Shown here in pieces: positions 1 through 7,360 of a DNA stretch of 26,614 nt. The notes beneath the pieces are model-generated. The model was given only the letters and a program-made list of their open reading frames with translations, was not told where the DNA came from and did not search any database. Numbering within the stretch: position 1 is the first letter of the stretch; every line of letters starts with the position of its first letter. Source of the DNA: Limnohabitans sp. Lineage in GTDB: Bacteria; Pseudomonadota; Gammaproteobacteria; Burkholderiales; Burkholderiaceae_C. The stretch spans positions 1 through 26,614 of the forward strand of contig JAKFXJ010000082.1 of assembly GCA_021731425.1 (NCBI GenBank). The letters run 5' to 3'. A program made the position numbers and the translations under genes.

Positions 1-379
1 GCAGGTTTTGCAGCACACAACCGGCTTCCACGGTGATGGTCAGGTTGGCCGGGTCGATAGCCCGAACGGCGTTCATGCGGGTCATGCTCAGCACAATTTG
101 TGTGCCCGAGCCGTTGGGCACACCGCCCACCACCAGCCCGGTGTTGCCGCCTTGGGGCACGATGGGGGTGCCCGCCGCGGCACAGGCTTTGACCACGGAG
201 GCCACTTGCGCGGTGTCACCCGGTCGCACCACGGCGAGGGCGCGACCCCGCACACGCTTGCGCCAGTCTTGTTCCCAGGGGCTGAGATCGGTGGTCGGGT
301 CGTCGTGTGTGAGGACGTTGGCTGCGCCACAAATTTGGCGCAGCTGTTCAAGCAATGGGTGGGGCAGGGGGGCGTTCAT
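1..379 (-). CDS. FAD-binding oxidoreductase, D-2-hydroxyacid dehydrogenase type (5' part only)
   Basis: The first 126 codons of a minus-strand gene whose 3' part lies outside the window. The start is the ATG at 379, 5 nt after the stop of the DUF2069 gene, so the two are probably cotranscribed. The translation carries the FAD-binding (PCMH-type) signature PQGGNTGLVVGGVPNGSG at about residues 73-90, followed by LSMTRMNAVRAIDP and TVEAGCVLQNL. This order is typical of the glycolate oxidase GlcD / D-lactate dehydrogenase / D-2-hydroxyglutarate dehydrogenase family, which oxidises 2-hydroxyacids with FAD and passes electrons to a carrier. The frame is open to the window edge. The exact substrate cannot be told because the C-terminal substrate domain is missing. 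The family call is firm; a finer assignment would be a guess. Confidence 0.85.
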   Translation of the reverse strand, partial: MNAPLPHPLLEQLRQICGAANVLTHDDPTTDLSPWEQDWRKRVRGRALAVVRPGDTAQVASVVKACAAAGTPIVPQGGNTGLVVGGVPNGSGTQIVLSMTRMNAVRAIDPANLTITVEAGCVLQNL

Positions 380-384
380 GGCGT

Positions 385-792
385 TCAGTCTCGGGGAACG
401 GGCACAAAGTTACCGGTGGCTTTGGCGGCCTTGAAGCGGAAGCGCACATGCAGAGCGCAGGCCACAAACAAGGTCGTGCACAACAGGATTTGCAAACCGG
501 CCAAACCGTTGGAGGGCCAGGCATCGCCCCAAGCCCGCATGACGCCTTCGGTGAAGTACAGCCAGACCAGCATGCTGACCCAGCGGTAGGTGTACATGCG
601 GTTTTTGAGCAGGCCAGCCAGGGGGATGCACAAAGGCAGCACCTTGATGACCCACCACGAGCCGCCCGGCCGCAAGGGGGCCAGCCAAAGCTCCCAGAGC
701 AAGCCCAAAAGGATCAGGCCCAGCAGGCTGCCGACGGCCAACCAGCGTGTGAAATCGACGCCAGGGGGTGTGTTTTCTGTGATGGTGTTCAT
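385..792 (-). CDS. DUF2069 inner-membrane protein
   Basis: A small membrane protein of 135 residues from the ATG at 792, which gives MNTITENTPPG. An in-frame ATG at 819 would add nine residues but would run past the start codon of the divergent yihY-like gene at 814, so 792 is preferred. Four hydrophobic segments are visible, at about residues 15-36, 43-60, 70-88 and 98-118. The central part (RPGGSWWVIKVLPLCIPLAG, then KNRMYTYRW) is typical of DUF2069, a proteobacterial family of unknown function. The C-terminus is basic. The downstream FAD oxidoreductase gene starts 5 nt after its stop. Only 21 bp separate its start codon from that of the divergent gene, so the two promoters must overlap or lie inside the opposite reading frames. 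No function is assigned. Confidence 0.85.
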   Translation of the reverse strand: MNTITENTPPGVDFTRWLAVGSLLGLILLGLLWELWLAPLRPGGSWWVIKVLPLCIPLAGLLKNRMYTYRWVSMLVWLYFTEGVMRAWGDAWPSNGLAGLQILLCTTLFVACALHVRFRFKAAKATGNFVPVPRD

Positions 793-813
793 TGCGGTGG
801 CATCATACCGGTC

Positions 814-2055
814 ATGCAATCCCCTCTCTCAAAGCCCATATGGCGAGCCCAAATCTCGCTCTGGTGGCAGGAACTGTCCGTTTTTCCGTGGCGCCAGATG
901 GCGAGGCTTTTGACCGAGCGCTTTCGCGATGCCCGACTGGGCCTGAGCGCCAGTTCGCTCACTTTCACCACCGTGCTGGCTTTGGTGCCCCTCTTTGCCG
1001 TGGGTCTGGCGGTGTTTGCGGCCTTCCCGGTGTTTGGCAAGTTCCAGGACACGATCCAGCGCTGGCTGATTGAAAGCTTGGTGCCCGAGAGCATTGCCCG
1101 CCAAGTGCTGAGCTATTTGACCCAATTTTCTCGCAAAGCCAGCCGCTTGGGCTCGGTGGGTTTGGTGGCGGTGTTGATGTCGGCCGTTTTTCTGATGGTC
1201 ACGATCGAGCGCACTTTGGGGCAAATTTGGGGCTTGCAGCGGCAGCGGCCTTTCGCGCAAAGGGTCTTGCTTTATTGGTCGTCGATCACCTTGGGGCCTT
1301 TGTTTTTGGGGGCCAGCTTTGCGATCACTTCTTATGTGGTGACGGCCTCCAGCGATGTGGTCAATGTCCTGCCGGGCTCCGTTCGGTGGTTGCTCGACAG
1401 TTTTGAGTTTTTGCTGCTCATCGCCTGTGTGAGTGGTTTGTATTTTTATGTGCCCTACACCCGCGTGCGCTGGCGCCATGCCATCACGGCAGGGTTTTTT
1501 GTGGCTGGGGCCTTGGAGTTGGCCAAAAAAGCCATGGCTTTCTACCTGTTGCAGGTGCCCACCTATTCCTTGATTTATGGCGCCTTCGCTGCGCTGCCCA
1601 TTTTGTTGGTCTGGATTTACGTGACTTGGCTGCTGGTGCTGCTGGGGGCCGTGTTGGCTGCCAGCTTGCCCGAGTTGGGCAGGCAAGAGTTGCGCAAACC
1701 CGAGGGGGCGGGCTGGACCTTCCGACTGGCCCTAGAGGTTTTGGGCGAGTTGAACACGGCCAAGGCGACCGATCGGCGGGGTTTGAGCACCGACGAGTTG
1801 GCCATGCGCTTGCGGGTGGAAACGAGCGAGCTGCGGCAGGTGCTGGAGGTTTTGCGCAGCCTCGATTGGGTCGGTCGCCTGACCGAGCAAAACGATCAGG
1901 GCCAAGCCCGTCAGGTCTTGCTGGTGGACCCCGCTCTGGCCACGGTGGCCCCGTTGGCCGACCGATTGCTGGTATTGCGGGGGTCTGCGGCCGATCCGAT
2001 TTGGCAGCAAACGCGACTGGATCAGATCCGTTTGATGCAAATGCTGCCAGGGTGA
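814..2055 (+). CDS. YihY/BrkB-family inner membrane protein
   Basis: A protein of 413 residues from the ATG at 814 (MQSPLSKPIWRAQ). The open frame extends further upstream, but that part is the antisense of the DUF2069 gene and has no family similarity. The N-terminal 300 residues carry about six hydrophobic segments, and the sequence RLGLSASSLTFTTVLALVPL at about 41-60 is the characteristic N-terminal YihY motif. Later, YFYVPYTRVRWRHAITAGFF and YGAFAALPILLVWIYVTWL are also typical of the family. The last 110 residues are soluble and resemble a winged-helix tail (TDELAMRLRVETSELRQVLE). The family was once called ribonuclease BN by mistake; its role in the envelope is unknown. The gene converges on the DUF962 gene, with only 4 bp between the two stop codons and no visible terminator. 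Confidence 0.9.
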   Translation: MQSPLSKPIWRAQISLWWQELSVFPWRQMARLLTERFRDARLGLSASSLTFTTVLALVPLFAVGLAVFAAFPVFGKFQDTIQRWLIESLVPESIARQVLSYLTQFSRKASRLGSVGLVAVLMSAVFLMVTIERTLGQIWGLQRQRPFAQRVLLYWSSITLGPLFLGASFAITSYVVTASSDVVNVLPGSVRWLLDSFEFLLLIACVSGLYFYVPYTRVRWRHAITAGFFVAGALELAKKAMAFYLLQVPTYSLIYGAFAALPILLVWIYVTWLLVLLGAVLAASLPELGRQELRKPEGAGWTFRLALEVLGELNTAKATDRRGLSTDELAMRLRVETSELRQVLEVLRSLDWVGRLTEQNDQGQARQVLLVDPALATVAPLADRLLVLRGSAADPIWQQTRLDQIRLMQMLPG

Positions 2056-2059
2056 ATGC

Positions 2060-2383
2060 TCAAAAGCTCACTCGGCCGCGCCACATGTCGCGGTACATGA
2101 CCCAGTCGCCCATGAAACTGTAGAGCGGGCGCTTGAAGCTGGCGGGCTTGTTCTTCTCGAACACAAAGTGCCCGATCCAGGCGCAGCCATAACCACACAG
2201 CAACCCATACAAAAAGTACTGGGGTTTGCCGGTCACGGCCAACATGACCAAGCACATCAGGCTCAATGTGCTGCCTACAAAATGCATGCGGCGGCAGGTG
2301 CGGTTGCTGTGCTCGCTCAGGTAAAAAGGGTAGAACTCGGCAAAGCTGGTGTGCTGAGGCGCTTGTGTTTCGGTGGTGTCCAT
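2060..2383 (-). CDS. DUF962 / Mpo1-like membrane protein
   Basis: A protein of 107 residues starting MDTTETQAPQ. A good Shine-Dalgarno AAGGAG lies at plus-strand 2391-2396, 8 nt upstream of the ATG. The sequence contains the DUF962 landmarks FYPFYLSEHSNRTCRRMHFVG near the N-terminus, two hydrophobic segments at about 36-50 and 56-74, then GYGCAWIGHFVFEKNKPASF and a C-terminal FMGDWVMYRDMWRGR. The yeast homologue Mpo1 is an iron-dependent dioxygenase that acts on 2-hydroxy fatty acids in phytosphingosine breakdown. Several conserved histidines (about residues 25, 34 and 72) remain here, so a related chemistry is possible but not shown. It lies 18 nt downstream of the cytochrome P450 gene and probably closes the metY-hydrolase-P450 transcription unit. 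Confidence 0.85.
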   Translation of the reverse strand: MDTTETQAPQHTSFAEFYPFYLSEHSNRTCRRMHFVGSTLSLMCLVMLAVTGKPQYFLYGLLCGYGCAWIGHFVFEKNKPASFKRPLYSFMGDWVMYRDMWRGRVSF

Positions 2384-2401
2384 GGCTTGTCTCCTTGGGT
2401 G

Positions 2402-3721
2402 TTATCGGATCGAAAACGGTGCGTGCAAGAAGCCGCGAAACCGCGCCCGGCCGCCTCGCTGGGGCGCTTGCGTGAGCTGGTAATTTGGAAAGCGCTGTAA
2501 AAACCGCTTGATGGCCACGCGACCTTCCAAACGCGCCAAGCTGAGCCCCGCACATTGGTGCACTCCAAAGCCAAAGGCCAGGTGCTTGTTGCCGGTGCGG
2601 CGCAGGTTCAGTTGCTCAGGGTTGTCATAAACGGCAGGGTCGCGGTTGGCCGCGCCAATGCACAGCGTGACCAAGGCACCGGCGGGCAAGTCCATGCCGT
2701 TGACCTGGGTGGCTTGCAGGGCGCGGCGGTTGCCCAGCTGGTTGGACGATTCAAAGCGCAAAAATTCATCGACCGCCAGCCCCATGATCCGCTCGCGGTC
2801 TTCCTCGCTGGTGGCAGCGTTCAAGTCGGTCTGAAGTTGTATTCGCTGCTCGGTCCATTCCTGAAGGCTGATGAGCGCGTTGCCAATCAGGTTGGTGGTG
2901 GTTTCATGCCCGGCGTTGAGCAGGAACACGCAGTTTTGCAACAGTTCGACTTCGCTCAAGGCGTCGCCGTTTTCCTCGCCTTGAATCAAGCGTGTCAGCA
3001 CGTCGTGCTCCGGGTCACCCGGGTGCTGTCGGCGCTTGGCCACCAGTTCGCGCAAGTAGGCCAAAAATTCGCTCACGCTGCGGTGGCCCAGTGCTTCTTG
3101 CTCTGGGGTGAGGGATGGCTCGAGTGCTCCCAAAATGGCCAGTGACCAGCCGCGCAAAGGCTCGCGGTCGGCGTGTGGCACATCCAGCAAATTGCCAATG
3201 ATCTCAACAGGAATGGCCGAGGCAAAGTCTTCGATCAAGTCGCCGCCGCCTTGCGCCTCAATGTTGTTCAGCAGGCTGTCCACCAGTTGAACCAGGCCAG
3301 GCTCCATGGCTTCGATGGCGCGGCGGGTGAGGGCGCCCATGATCAAGCGCCGCACACGGGTGTGCCGTGGTGCGTCGTTGAAGACCAGGCTGTGGGTGTG
3401 GTGCTCGAACAGCGGAGCCTGACCATTTGCTGTGGCGAGGGGGGGCTGGTTGAACGGCGCGTGGTTGTATTTGGGGCCGAACTCGACCTGCTTGTCAGAG
3501 CTGAAGACCTTGGCGTCGCGGTACACCGCCACCAGATCGGCGTGGCGCGTGAGGAAATAGGAGCTATCGGGCATGCGCTTGAAGGGCTCCGATTCGCGCA
3601 GTGCGGCGTAAACCGGATAAGGGTTGTCTAGAAAGTCGCGCGGCAAGGCCCGCAGATCGAGGGTCTGAGCGATCTTTTGCGCCCTGTCTGCCGACATGGG
3701 CGGGGTGATCGTGGCGTTCAT
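2402..3721 (-). CDS. Cytochrome P450
   Basis: A soluble bacterial P450 of 439 residues with no membrane anchor, as in class I enzymes fed by separate ferredoxin and reductase partners, which are not encoded in this window. It is expected to insert one oxygen atom from O2 into an organic substrate. The I-helix oxygen-activation motif AGHETT is at residues 270-275, the K-helix ExxR is E319-F-L-R322, and the heme-binding loop FGFGVHQCAG has the thiolate ligand Cys390. The substrate-recognition segments are intact and the length is normal. The start codon overlaps the stop of the upstream alpha/beta hydrolase by 4 nt (ATGA), indicating translational coupling. The DUF962 gene follows 18 nt downstream. 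The substrate is unknown, and I cannot place it in a numbered CYP family from sequence reading alone. Confidence 0.93.
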   Translation of the reverse strand: MNATITPPMSADRAQKIAQTLDLRALPRDFLDNPYPVYAALRESEPFKRMPDSSYFLTRHADLVAVYRDAKVFSSDKQVEFGPKYNHAPFNQPPLATANGQAPLFEHHTHSLVFNDAPRHTRVRRLIMGALTRRAIEAMEPGLVQLVDSLLNNIEAQGGGDLIEDFASAIPVEIIGNLLDVPHADREPLRGWSLAILGALEPSLTPEQEALGHRSVSEFLAYLRELVAKRRQHPGDPEHDVLTRLIQGEENGDALSEVELLQNCVFLLNAGHETTTNLIGNALISLQEWTEQRIQLQTDLNAATSEEDRERIMGLAVDEFLRFESSNQLGNRRALQATQVNGMDLPAGALVTLCIGAANRDPAVYDNPEQLNLRRTGNKHLAFGFGVHQCAGLSLARLEGRVAIKRFLQRFPNYQLTQAPQRGGRARFRGFLHAPFSIR

Positions 3722-4536
3722 GGTTTTAAAAAATCCTTGAGCGCCTGCAACACGCCTTCGGGCGATTCGGTCATCAGCGAGTGACCTGCCGGCAGCTTCA
3801 CGACCTTGGGCTGCTTGCTCAGGTCGATCAGGCTTTGCGCCGCTTTGGGCGGCGTCATCTGGTCGGCGCTGCCCAGCACAAACAGGGTGGGGCAGGCCAC
3901 TTGCGGCATGGCGGCCTCTGCGCCTCGGTAGTCGTCGCAGGCCTTGAAGCCGGTGTGGAACACATTGACGTGTGTGTTGCTGGCCAACACGCGGCGCATC
4001 AGCGCCTTGCTGCCGCCATACAGCCAGGTGCCGGGGCCCAGGGCCGAAGGCGGCGGGGCCAGCGTGGAATGCGAAAAGCTGTTGACCATGTCGATGGCCT
4101 TGAACGGGGCGCTGACCGATAAGTCGAGCAAAGCGGGCGACACAGCCATGGGGTAGGCGGTGCCCACCATCACCAGGTGGCTCACGCGCCCCGGGTGAGC
4201 GGCGGCGTCACGGGCGGTGGCTTCGAGCGCGATGAGCGAGCCAAAGCTGTGGCCGATCAGCGCGGCTTTTTCGATCTTCAGTGCATCAAGCAGTGCGATG
4301 ACGGTGTCGGCGGCTTCTTCCACGCTTTGGGGTGGAGTGCCTTCGCTTTTGCAGTGCCCGGGCAGGTCGATGGCCAGCACGTTCCAGCCGTGGTGGGCCA
4401 TGTAGCGGGTCTGCAAAATCCAGACGCTGTGGTCGTTGAGCACGCCATGGATGAACACGGCCGTGGGCTGGGCGGAGTTGAAGGGCTTGCCGCCGGTGTA
4501 GGCGTAAAGCTCGTGGCCTTGAACGGAGATTTTCAT
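3718..4536 (-). CDS. Alpha/beta hydrolase
   Basis: A 272-residue hydrolase of the alpha/beta fold. The oxyanion-hole motif is FIHGVLNDHSVW at about 28-39, the nucleophile elbow GHSFGS places Ser97, the acid is probably Asp225 in LGSADQMTPP, and the base is His252 in PAGHSLMTE, so the triad is complete. The family covers esterases, lactonases, haloperoxidase-like enzymes and dehalogenases, and the substrate cannot be fixed. There is no signal peptide, so it should be cytosolic. It starts 2 nt after the metY stop, with an AGGAG Shine-Dalgarno inside the end of metY, and its stop overlaps the P450 start by 4 nt. The tight packing suggests it works with, or is at least expressed with, the P450. 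Confidence 0.92.
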   Translation of the reverse strand: MKISVQGHELYAYTGGKPFNSAQPTAVFIHGVLNDHSVWILQTRYMAHHGWNVLAIDLPGHCKSEGTPPQSVEEAADTVIALLDALKIEKAALIGHSFGSLIALEATARDAAAHPGRVSHLVMVGTAYPMAVSPALLDLSVSAPFKAIDMVNSFSHSTLAPPPSALGPGTWLYGGSKALMRRVLASNTHVNVFHTGFKACDDYRGAEAAMPQVACPTLFVLGSADQMTPPKAAQSLIDLSKQPKVVKLPAGHSLMTESPEGVLQALKDFLKP

Positions 4537-4538
4537 GG

Positions 4539-5840
4539 TCAGGCTCCTGCTTTCTCTGCAGCTTTGAGGGCCTTTTTCAGGTCGTCGATCAAATCGGCCG
4601 GATCTTCAAGACCAATAGACAGCCTGATCGTGCCAGGGCCAATGCCGCTGGCTCCCAGAGCCTCGTCGCTCATGCGGAAATGCGTGGTGCTGGCCGGGTG
4701 GATCACCAGGCTGCGGCAGTCGCCCACATTGGCCAGGTGGCTGAAGACCTTGAGGGTCTCGATGAACTTTTGGCCTTGGGCGCGGCTGCCCTTGATGTCG
4801 AAGCTGAATACCGAGCCTGCGCCACGTGGCAGCAGTTTTTGCGCCAAGGCGTGCGAGGGGTGGCTTTCCAGCAGGGGATGGCCCACTCGGCTGACCAGTG
4901 GGTGCGCGGCCAAGAACTCGACCACTTTGGCCGTGTTTTCCATGTGGCGGGCCATGCGCAGCGGCAGGGTTTCGATGCCTTGCAAAATCAGCCAAGCGGT
5001 GTGCGGGCTCATGCAAGCACCAAAGTCTCGCAGGCCTTCGCGCCTCGCCCGCAGCAAGAAGGCGCCCACGGTGCTTTCTTCGCTGAACACCATGTTGTGA
5101 AAGCCTTCGTAAGCTTGGCTCAACTCAGCAAACTTGCCCGATTTGTCCCAGTCAAAGCTGCCGCCATCGACCACCACGCCACCCACCACCGTGCCGTGGC
5201 CCGACAAAAACTTGGTGGCTGAGTGGTAGACCAGATCGGCTCCGTGGTCAAAAGGTTTGATGAGCCAGGGCGAGGTGAGGGTGGAATCCACCAGCAGCGG
5301 CACACCCGCTTCGTGCGCGATGGCGCTCACAGCTTCGATGTCCAGCACGTCCATGCCGGGGTTGCCCACGGTTTCGCCAAAAAAGAGTTTGGTGTCGGGC
5401 TGCACGGCGTCACGCCAGGCATCCAAGTCGCCGGGTTTGACAAAGGTGGTGCGGATGCCAAAGCGGCTCAGGGTGTAGTGCAGCAGGTTGTGTGATCCGC
5501 CATACAAAGCGCTCGAAGCCACGATGTGCGAACCCGCACCCATGAGGGTGGCAATGGCCAGATGCAAAGCGGCTTGGCCACTGGAGGTGGTGATGGCACC
5601 GATGCCGCCTTCCAAAGCCGAGATGCGTTGCTCCAGGACCGCGTTGGTCGGGTTGCTGATGCGGCTGTAGACATGGCCTGGGCGCTCCAGATTGAACAGG
5701 GCGGCGGCTTGGTCTGAGGACTCGAACACAAAGGAGGTGGTCAGGTGGATGGGCACGGCCCGTGCGCCCGTGCTCGGGTCGGGCGCTGCGCCCGCGTGCA
5801 GGGCCAAAGTGTCAAAACCGGGATCGCTGTAACCAGCCAT
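4539..5840 (-). CDS. metY: O-acetylhomoserine aminocarboxypropyltransferase (sulfhydrylase)
   Basis: A PLP-dependent enzyme of the Cys/Met metabolism family, 433 residues. It joins O-acetylhomoserine with sulfide to give homocysteine, the direct sulfhydrylation route to methionine, in the cytosol. The N-terminus GFDTLALHAGAAPDPSTGAR and the following VPIHLTTSFVFESSDQAAAL are typical of MetY. Asp185 in LLVDSTLTSPW pairs with the PLP ring nitrogen, and Lys210 in YHSATKFLSGHG forms the Schiff base. The C-terminal GDCRSLVIHPASTTH is the conserved substrate-carboxylate loop. Length is close to the 425-435 residues usual for MetY and longer than MetB/MetC, which favours MetY. It is the first gene of the minus-strand cluster, preceded by GGAG at 7-10 nt and by a hairpin with a T-tract in the leader. 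Confidence 0.93.
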   Translation of the reverse strand: MAGYSDPGFDTLALHAGAAPDPSTGARAVPIHLTTSFVFESSDQAAALFNLERPGHVYSRISNPTNAVLEQRISALEGGIGAITTSSGQAALHLAIATLMGAGSHIVASSALYGGSHNLLHYTLSRFGIRTTFVKPGDLDAWRDAVQPDTKLFFGETVGNPGMDVLDIEAVSAIAHEAGVPLLVDSTLTSPWLIKPFDHGADLVYHSATKFLSGHGTVVGGVVVDGGSFDWDKSGKFAELSQAYEGFHNMVFSEESTVGAFLLRARREGLRDFGACMSPHTAWLILQGIETLPLRMARHMENTAKVVEFLAAHPLVSRVGHPLLESHPSHALAQKLLPRGAGSVFSFDIKGSRAQGQKFIETLKVFSHLANVGDCRSLVIHPASTTHFRMSDEALGASGIGPGTIRLSIGLEDPADLIDDLKKALKAAEKAGA

Positions 5841-5846
5841 GGGTGT

Positions 5847-5884
5847 CTCCGAAAAAAGAAAAGGCCAGCGTGTTCGAAACGCTG
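5847..5884 (-). promoter_or_regulatory. Terminator-like hairpin in the metY leader
   Basis: Read on the minus strand, the metY leader has CAGCGT, a 7-nt loop, then ACGCTG (plus-strand 5866-5871 and 5879-5884), followed after three bases by the T-rich run TTTTCTTTTTT, and then the Shine-Dalgarno GGAG and the ATG at 5840. A short GC-rich stem followed by a U tract inside a leader is the form of an attenuator or a weak intrinsic terminator. I see no recognised SAM or SAH riboswitch core in the short upstream region and no competing antiterminator that I can draw with confidence. The function is inferred from shape only. Confidence 0.4.
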
Positions 5885-5905
5885 TGCATGGCGAACATTG
5901 TGGGC

Positions 5906-5911
5906 TATATT
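5906..5911 (+). promoter_or_regulatory. Possible -10 element in the metY / CBS-gene divergent region
   Basis: The 111-bp gap between metY and the CBS gene contains one AT-rich patch, TATATTAAAT at 5906-5915. TATATT fits a -10 hexamer for the CBS gene, giving a leader of about 34 nt that contains the strong AGAGGAGA ribosome site at 5938-5945. The matching -35 is poor (TGTGCA at 5883-5888). The reverse strand of the same patch (TAATAT) could serve metY. Start sites are unmapped and the call is tentative. Confidence 0.3.
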
Positions 5912-5951
5912 AAATCTTCGTCAGTCACACACAAGCCAGAGGAGACACACC

Positions 5952-6410
5952 ATGAAGGTCAGTGATATTTTGCGCGTCAAGGGCAGCACTTTGTTCACGG
6001 TCAATCCCGATGAACCTTTGTCCTCTGCCTTGAACGCCATGGCCGAAAAAGACATCGGCTCTTTGGTGGTCATGTCCCACGGGCAGTTGGCGGGCATGCT
6101 GACGTTTCGGGAAGTGATCCAGCAGGTGGTGAAGAACGGCGGTCAGGTGGGCCAAACCACCGTGCTGGAAGCCATGGACGCCCAACCCATGACCTGCAGC
6201 AGTGACACCGATCTGGACGAGGTCAGACGCCTCATGCTCGAGCGCCATGCCCGTTACATGCCCATCATGGACGGGCCGACCTTGATGGGTGTGATCAGTT
6301 TTTACGATGTGGCCAAAGCTGTGGTGGAGAGCCAAGACTTCGAGAACAAAATGCTGAAGGCCTACATTCGCGACTGGCCTGACCAGGACAGCGCCAAAGC
6401 GCCGAGCTGA
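5952..6410 (+). CDS. Two-CBS-domain protein
   Basis: A stand-alone protein of 152 residues made almost only of a CBS pair. The start is the ATG at 5952, 6 nt after a near-perfect Shine-Dalgarno AGAGGAGA; an upstream in-frame extension exists but has no ribosome site and no family similarity. CBS 1 spans about residues 8-62 (TVNPDEPLSSALNAMAEKDI, then GSLVVMSHGQLAGMLTFREV) and CBS 2 about 72-126 (DTDLDEVRRLMLERHARYMP, then LMGVISFYDVAKAVVE). Such pairs bind adenosine nucleotides (AMP, ATP, SAM) and act as sensors in larger partners. No catalytic domain is fused and no partner is obvious nearby. It is divergent from metY, so a link to SAM or methionine status is conceivable but not shown. Confidence 0.9.
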   Translation: MKVSDILRVKGSTLFTVNPDEPLSSALNAMAEKDIGSLVVMSHGQLAGMLTFREVIQQVVKNGGQVGQTTVLEAMDAQPMTCSSDTDLDEVRRLMLERHARYMPIMDGPTLMGVISFYDVAKAVVESQDFENKMLKAYIRDWPDQDSAKAPS

Positions 6411-6513
6411 CCCGCGCGGCTTTCCTTTCGGCAGCCTCGGGCGTTCTCATGTTGTCATGGGTCCTATGCCCTTTGAGTTTTTGAGTCACCCACAGAAGGC
6501 AAGCATTAAATAA

Positions 6514-6540
6514 TTACAGGGTACTGACATACAATAATAT
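6514..6540 (+). promoter_or_regulatory. AT-rich possible promoter ahead of the type I secretion remnant
   Basis: The stretch 6500-6580 is much richer in A and T than its surroundings. It contains TTACAG (6514-6519) and TAATAT (6535-6540) with a 15-bp spacer, a short but possible -35/-10 pair. The first likely start codon is the ATG at 6586. The rest of the 175-bp gap after the CBS gene holds no convincing gene or terminator. Confidence 0.3.
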
Positions 6541-6585
6541 TTGAGTACTAAAAAAATAAAAAACCAAAAAGTGTTTTGGACTCAA

Positions 6586-6933
6586 ATGACCTATCGCAAA
6601 GTTTGGCAAGCCAGTGTGGTGTTTGCGGCCCTGTTGGGGGGCTGGCCTTCGATGTCTGCGGCCTCGCAGCTCCGATTGGCCGATGCCCTGAGCCTCGCGT
6701 CCACCCATCACCCCAGCGTGAAAGCCAAACAGGCCGAGGTGCAAGCGGCCCAGGCCGATCTGGAGACAGCCAAGTGGTTGCGGTATCCGACGGTGAGCAC
6801 AGAAGCCACGGCCTCCAGCGGGCGACCCCAAGCGGCTTTTTTGGTCGAGCAACCGCTGTGGGCAGGCGGCAAGATTGATGCACAAAACCGTTTGGCGCAG
6901 GCCCAGCTGACGCTGGCCGAGGCGGGCTTGCCA
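6586..6933 (+). pseudogene. TolC-family outer-membrane efflux protein, N-terminal remnant
   Basis: About 116 codons that encode the start of a TolC-type outer-membrane channel for type I secretion. The ATG at 6586 begins a plausible signal peptide (MTYRKVWQASVVFAALLGGW, ending near SMSAAS). The usual first helical repeat follows: LRLADALSLASTHHPSVKAK, VQAAQADLETAKWLRYPTVS, then VEQPLWAGGKIDAQNRLAQA. After about position 6933 the similarity ends abruptly. The frame stays open to 7167, but that part reads the following ABC transporter sequence in the wrong frame. A normal family member has 400-480 residues, so roughly three quarters of the gene is absent, probably through a deletion that joined it to the ABC gene. 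It cannot make a functional channel. Confidence 0.75.
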
Positions 6934-6949
6934 AGACAGCGCTTCCAGC

Positions 6950-7360
6950 ATGATGCTGGACCGCAACCTGGCGGTGGTTTTGTCTCGTTTGGCGGGCCTT
7001 TTGGGTCAGGCCGTGCCTGCGCACCGCTTTGGCATGATGTCGCGCACCACCGAAGGCCTGATGGTGGACCACCTCAGCCGCGAAGAGCGTCTGAAAGCCT
7101 GGTGGCTGGGGCGTTTTCCCACGGCACACATCCACGCCATGGACCCCAAAAACCTCAAGCCGTCTGATTTCCCACTGCTTTGGGTGGGCTCGGAAGGCGA
7201 GCAGGTGTTGCTGGTGCGAGGCGGCTCCGGTCGCCACCGACTGACTTGTCAGGACCCTGAAGGCAACCCCTGCGTTTTGCCCATGGCCGATGCGCGTCAG
7301 GGCCGCTTGTTGAAGCTGAGCATCATGCCCGCCCGGGCGAGTCAGGGCACCGCGCCTTGA
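6950..7360 (+). pseudogene. Type I secretion ABC transporter, N-terminal domain fragment
   Basis: A 136-residue open frame starting MMLDRNLAVVLSRLAGLLGQ and overlapping the TolC remnant frame. Its layout (LSREERLKAWWLGRFPTAHI, SDFPLLWVGSEGEQVLLVRG) resembles the degenerate C39-peptidase-like domain that precedes the membrane domain in LapB-type exporters. It ends at TGA 7358-7360, just before the sequence ATDWFDTSIRR in another frame, which is the usual linker into the first membrane helix. The natural protein would run on into the 7405-9120 frame, so a frame change between about 7340 and 7368 has split the gene. It may instead be the intact end of a separate small protein, but its position makes the exporter reading much more likely. 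Confidence 0.65.

Noticed and set aside
355..813. Upstream extension of the YihY reading frame
   Set aside because: The extra 153 codons are antisense to the DUF2069 gene and to the FAD gene start; the family N-terminus begins near 814.
829..1686. 285-codon minus-strand open frame inside the YihY gene
   Set aside because: Gln/His-rich antisense translation of a well-supported gene, no ribosome site or family similarity.
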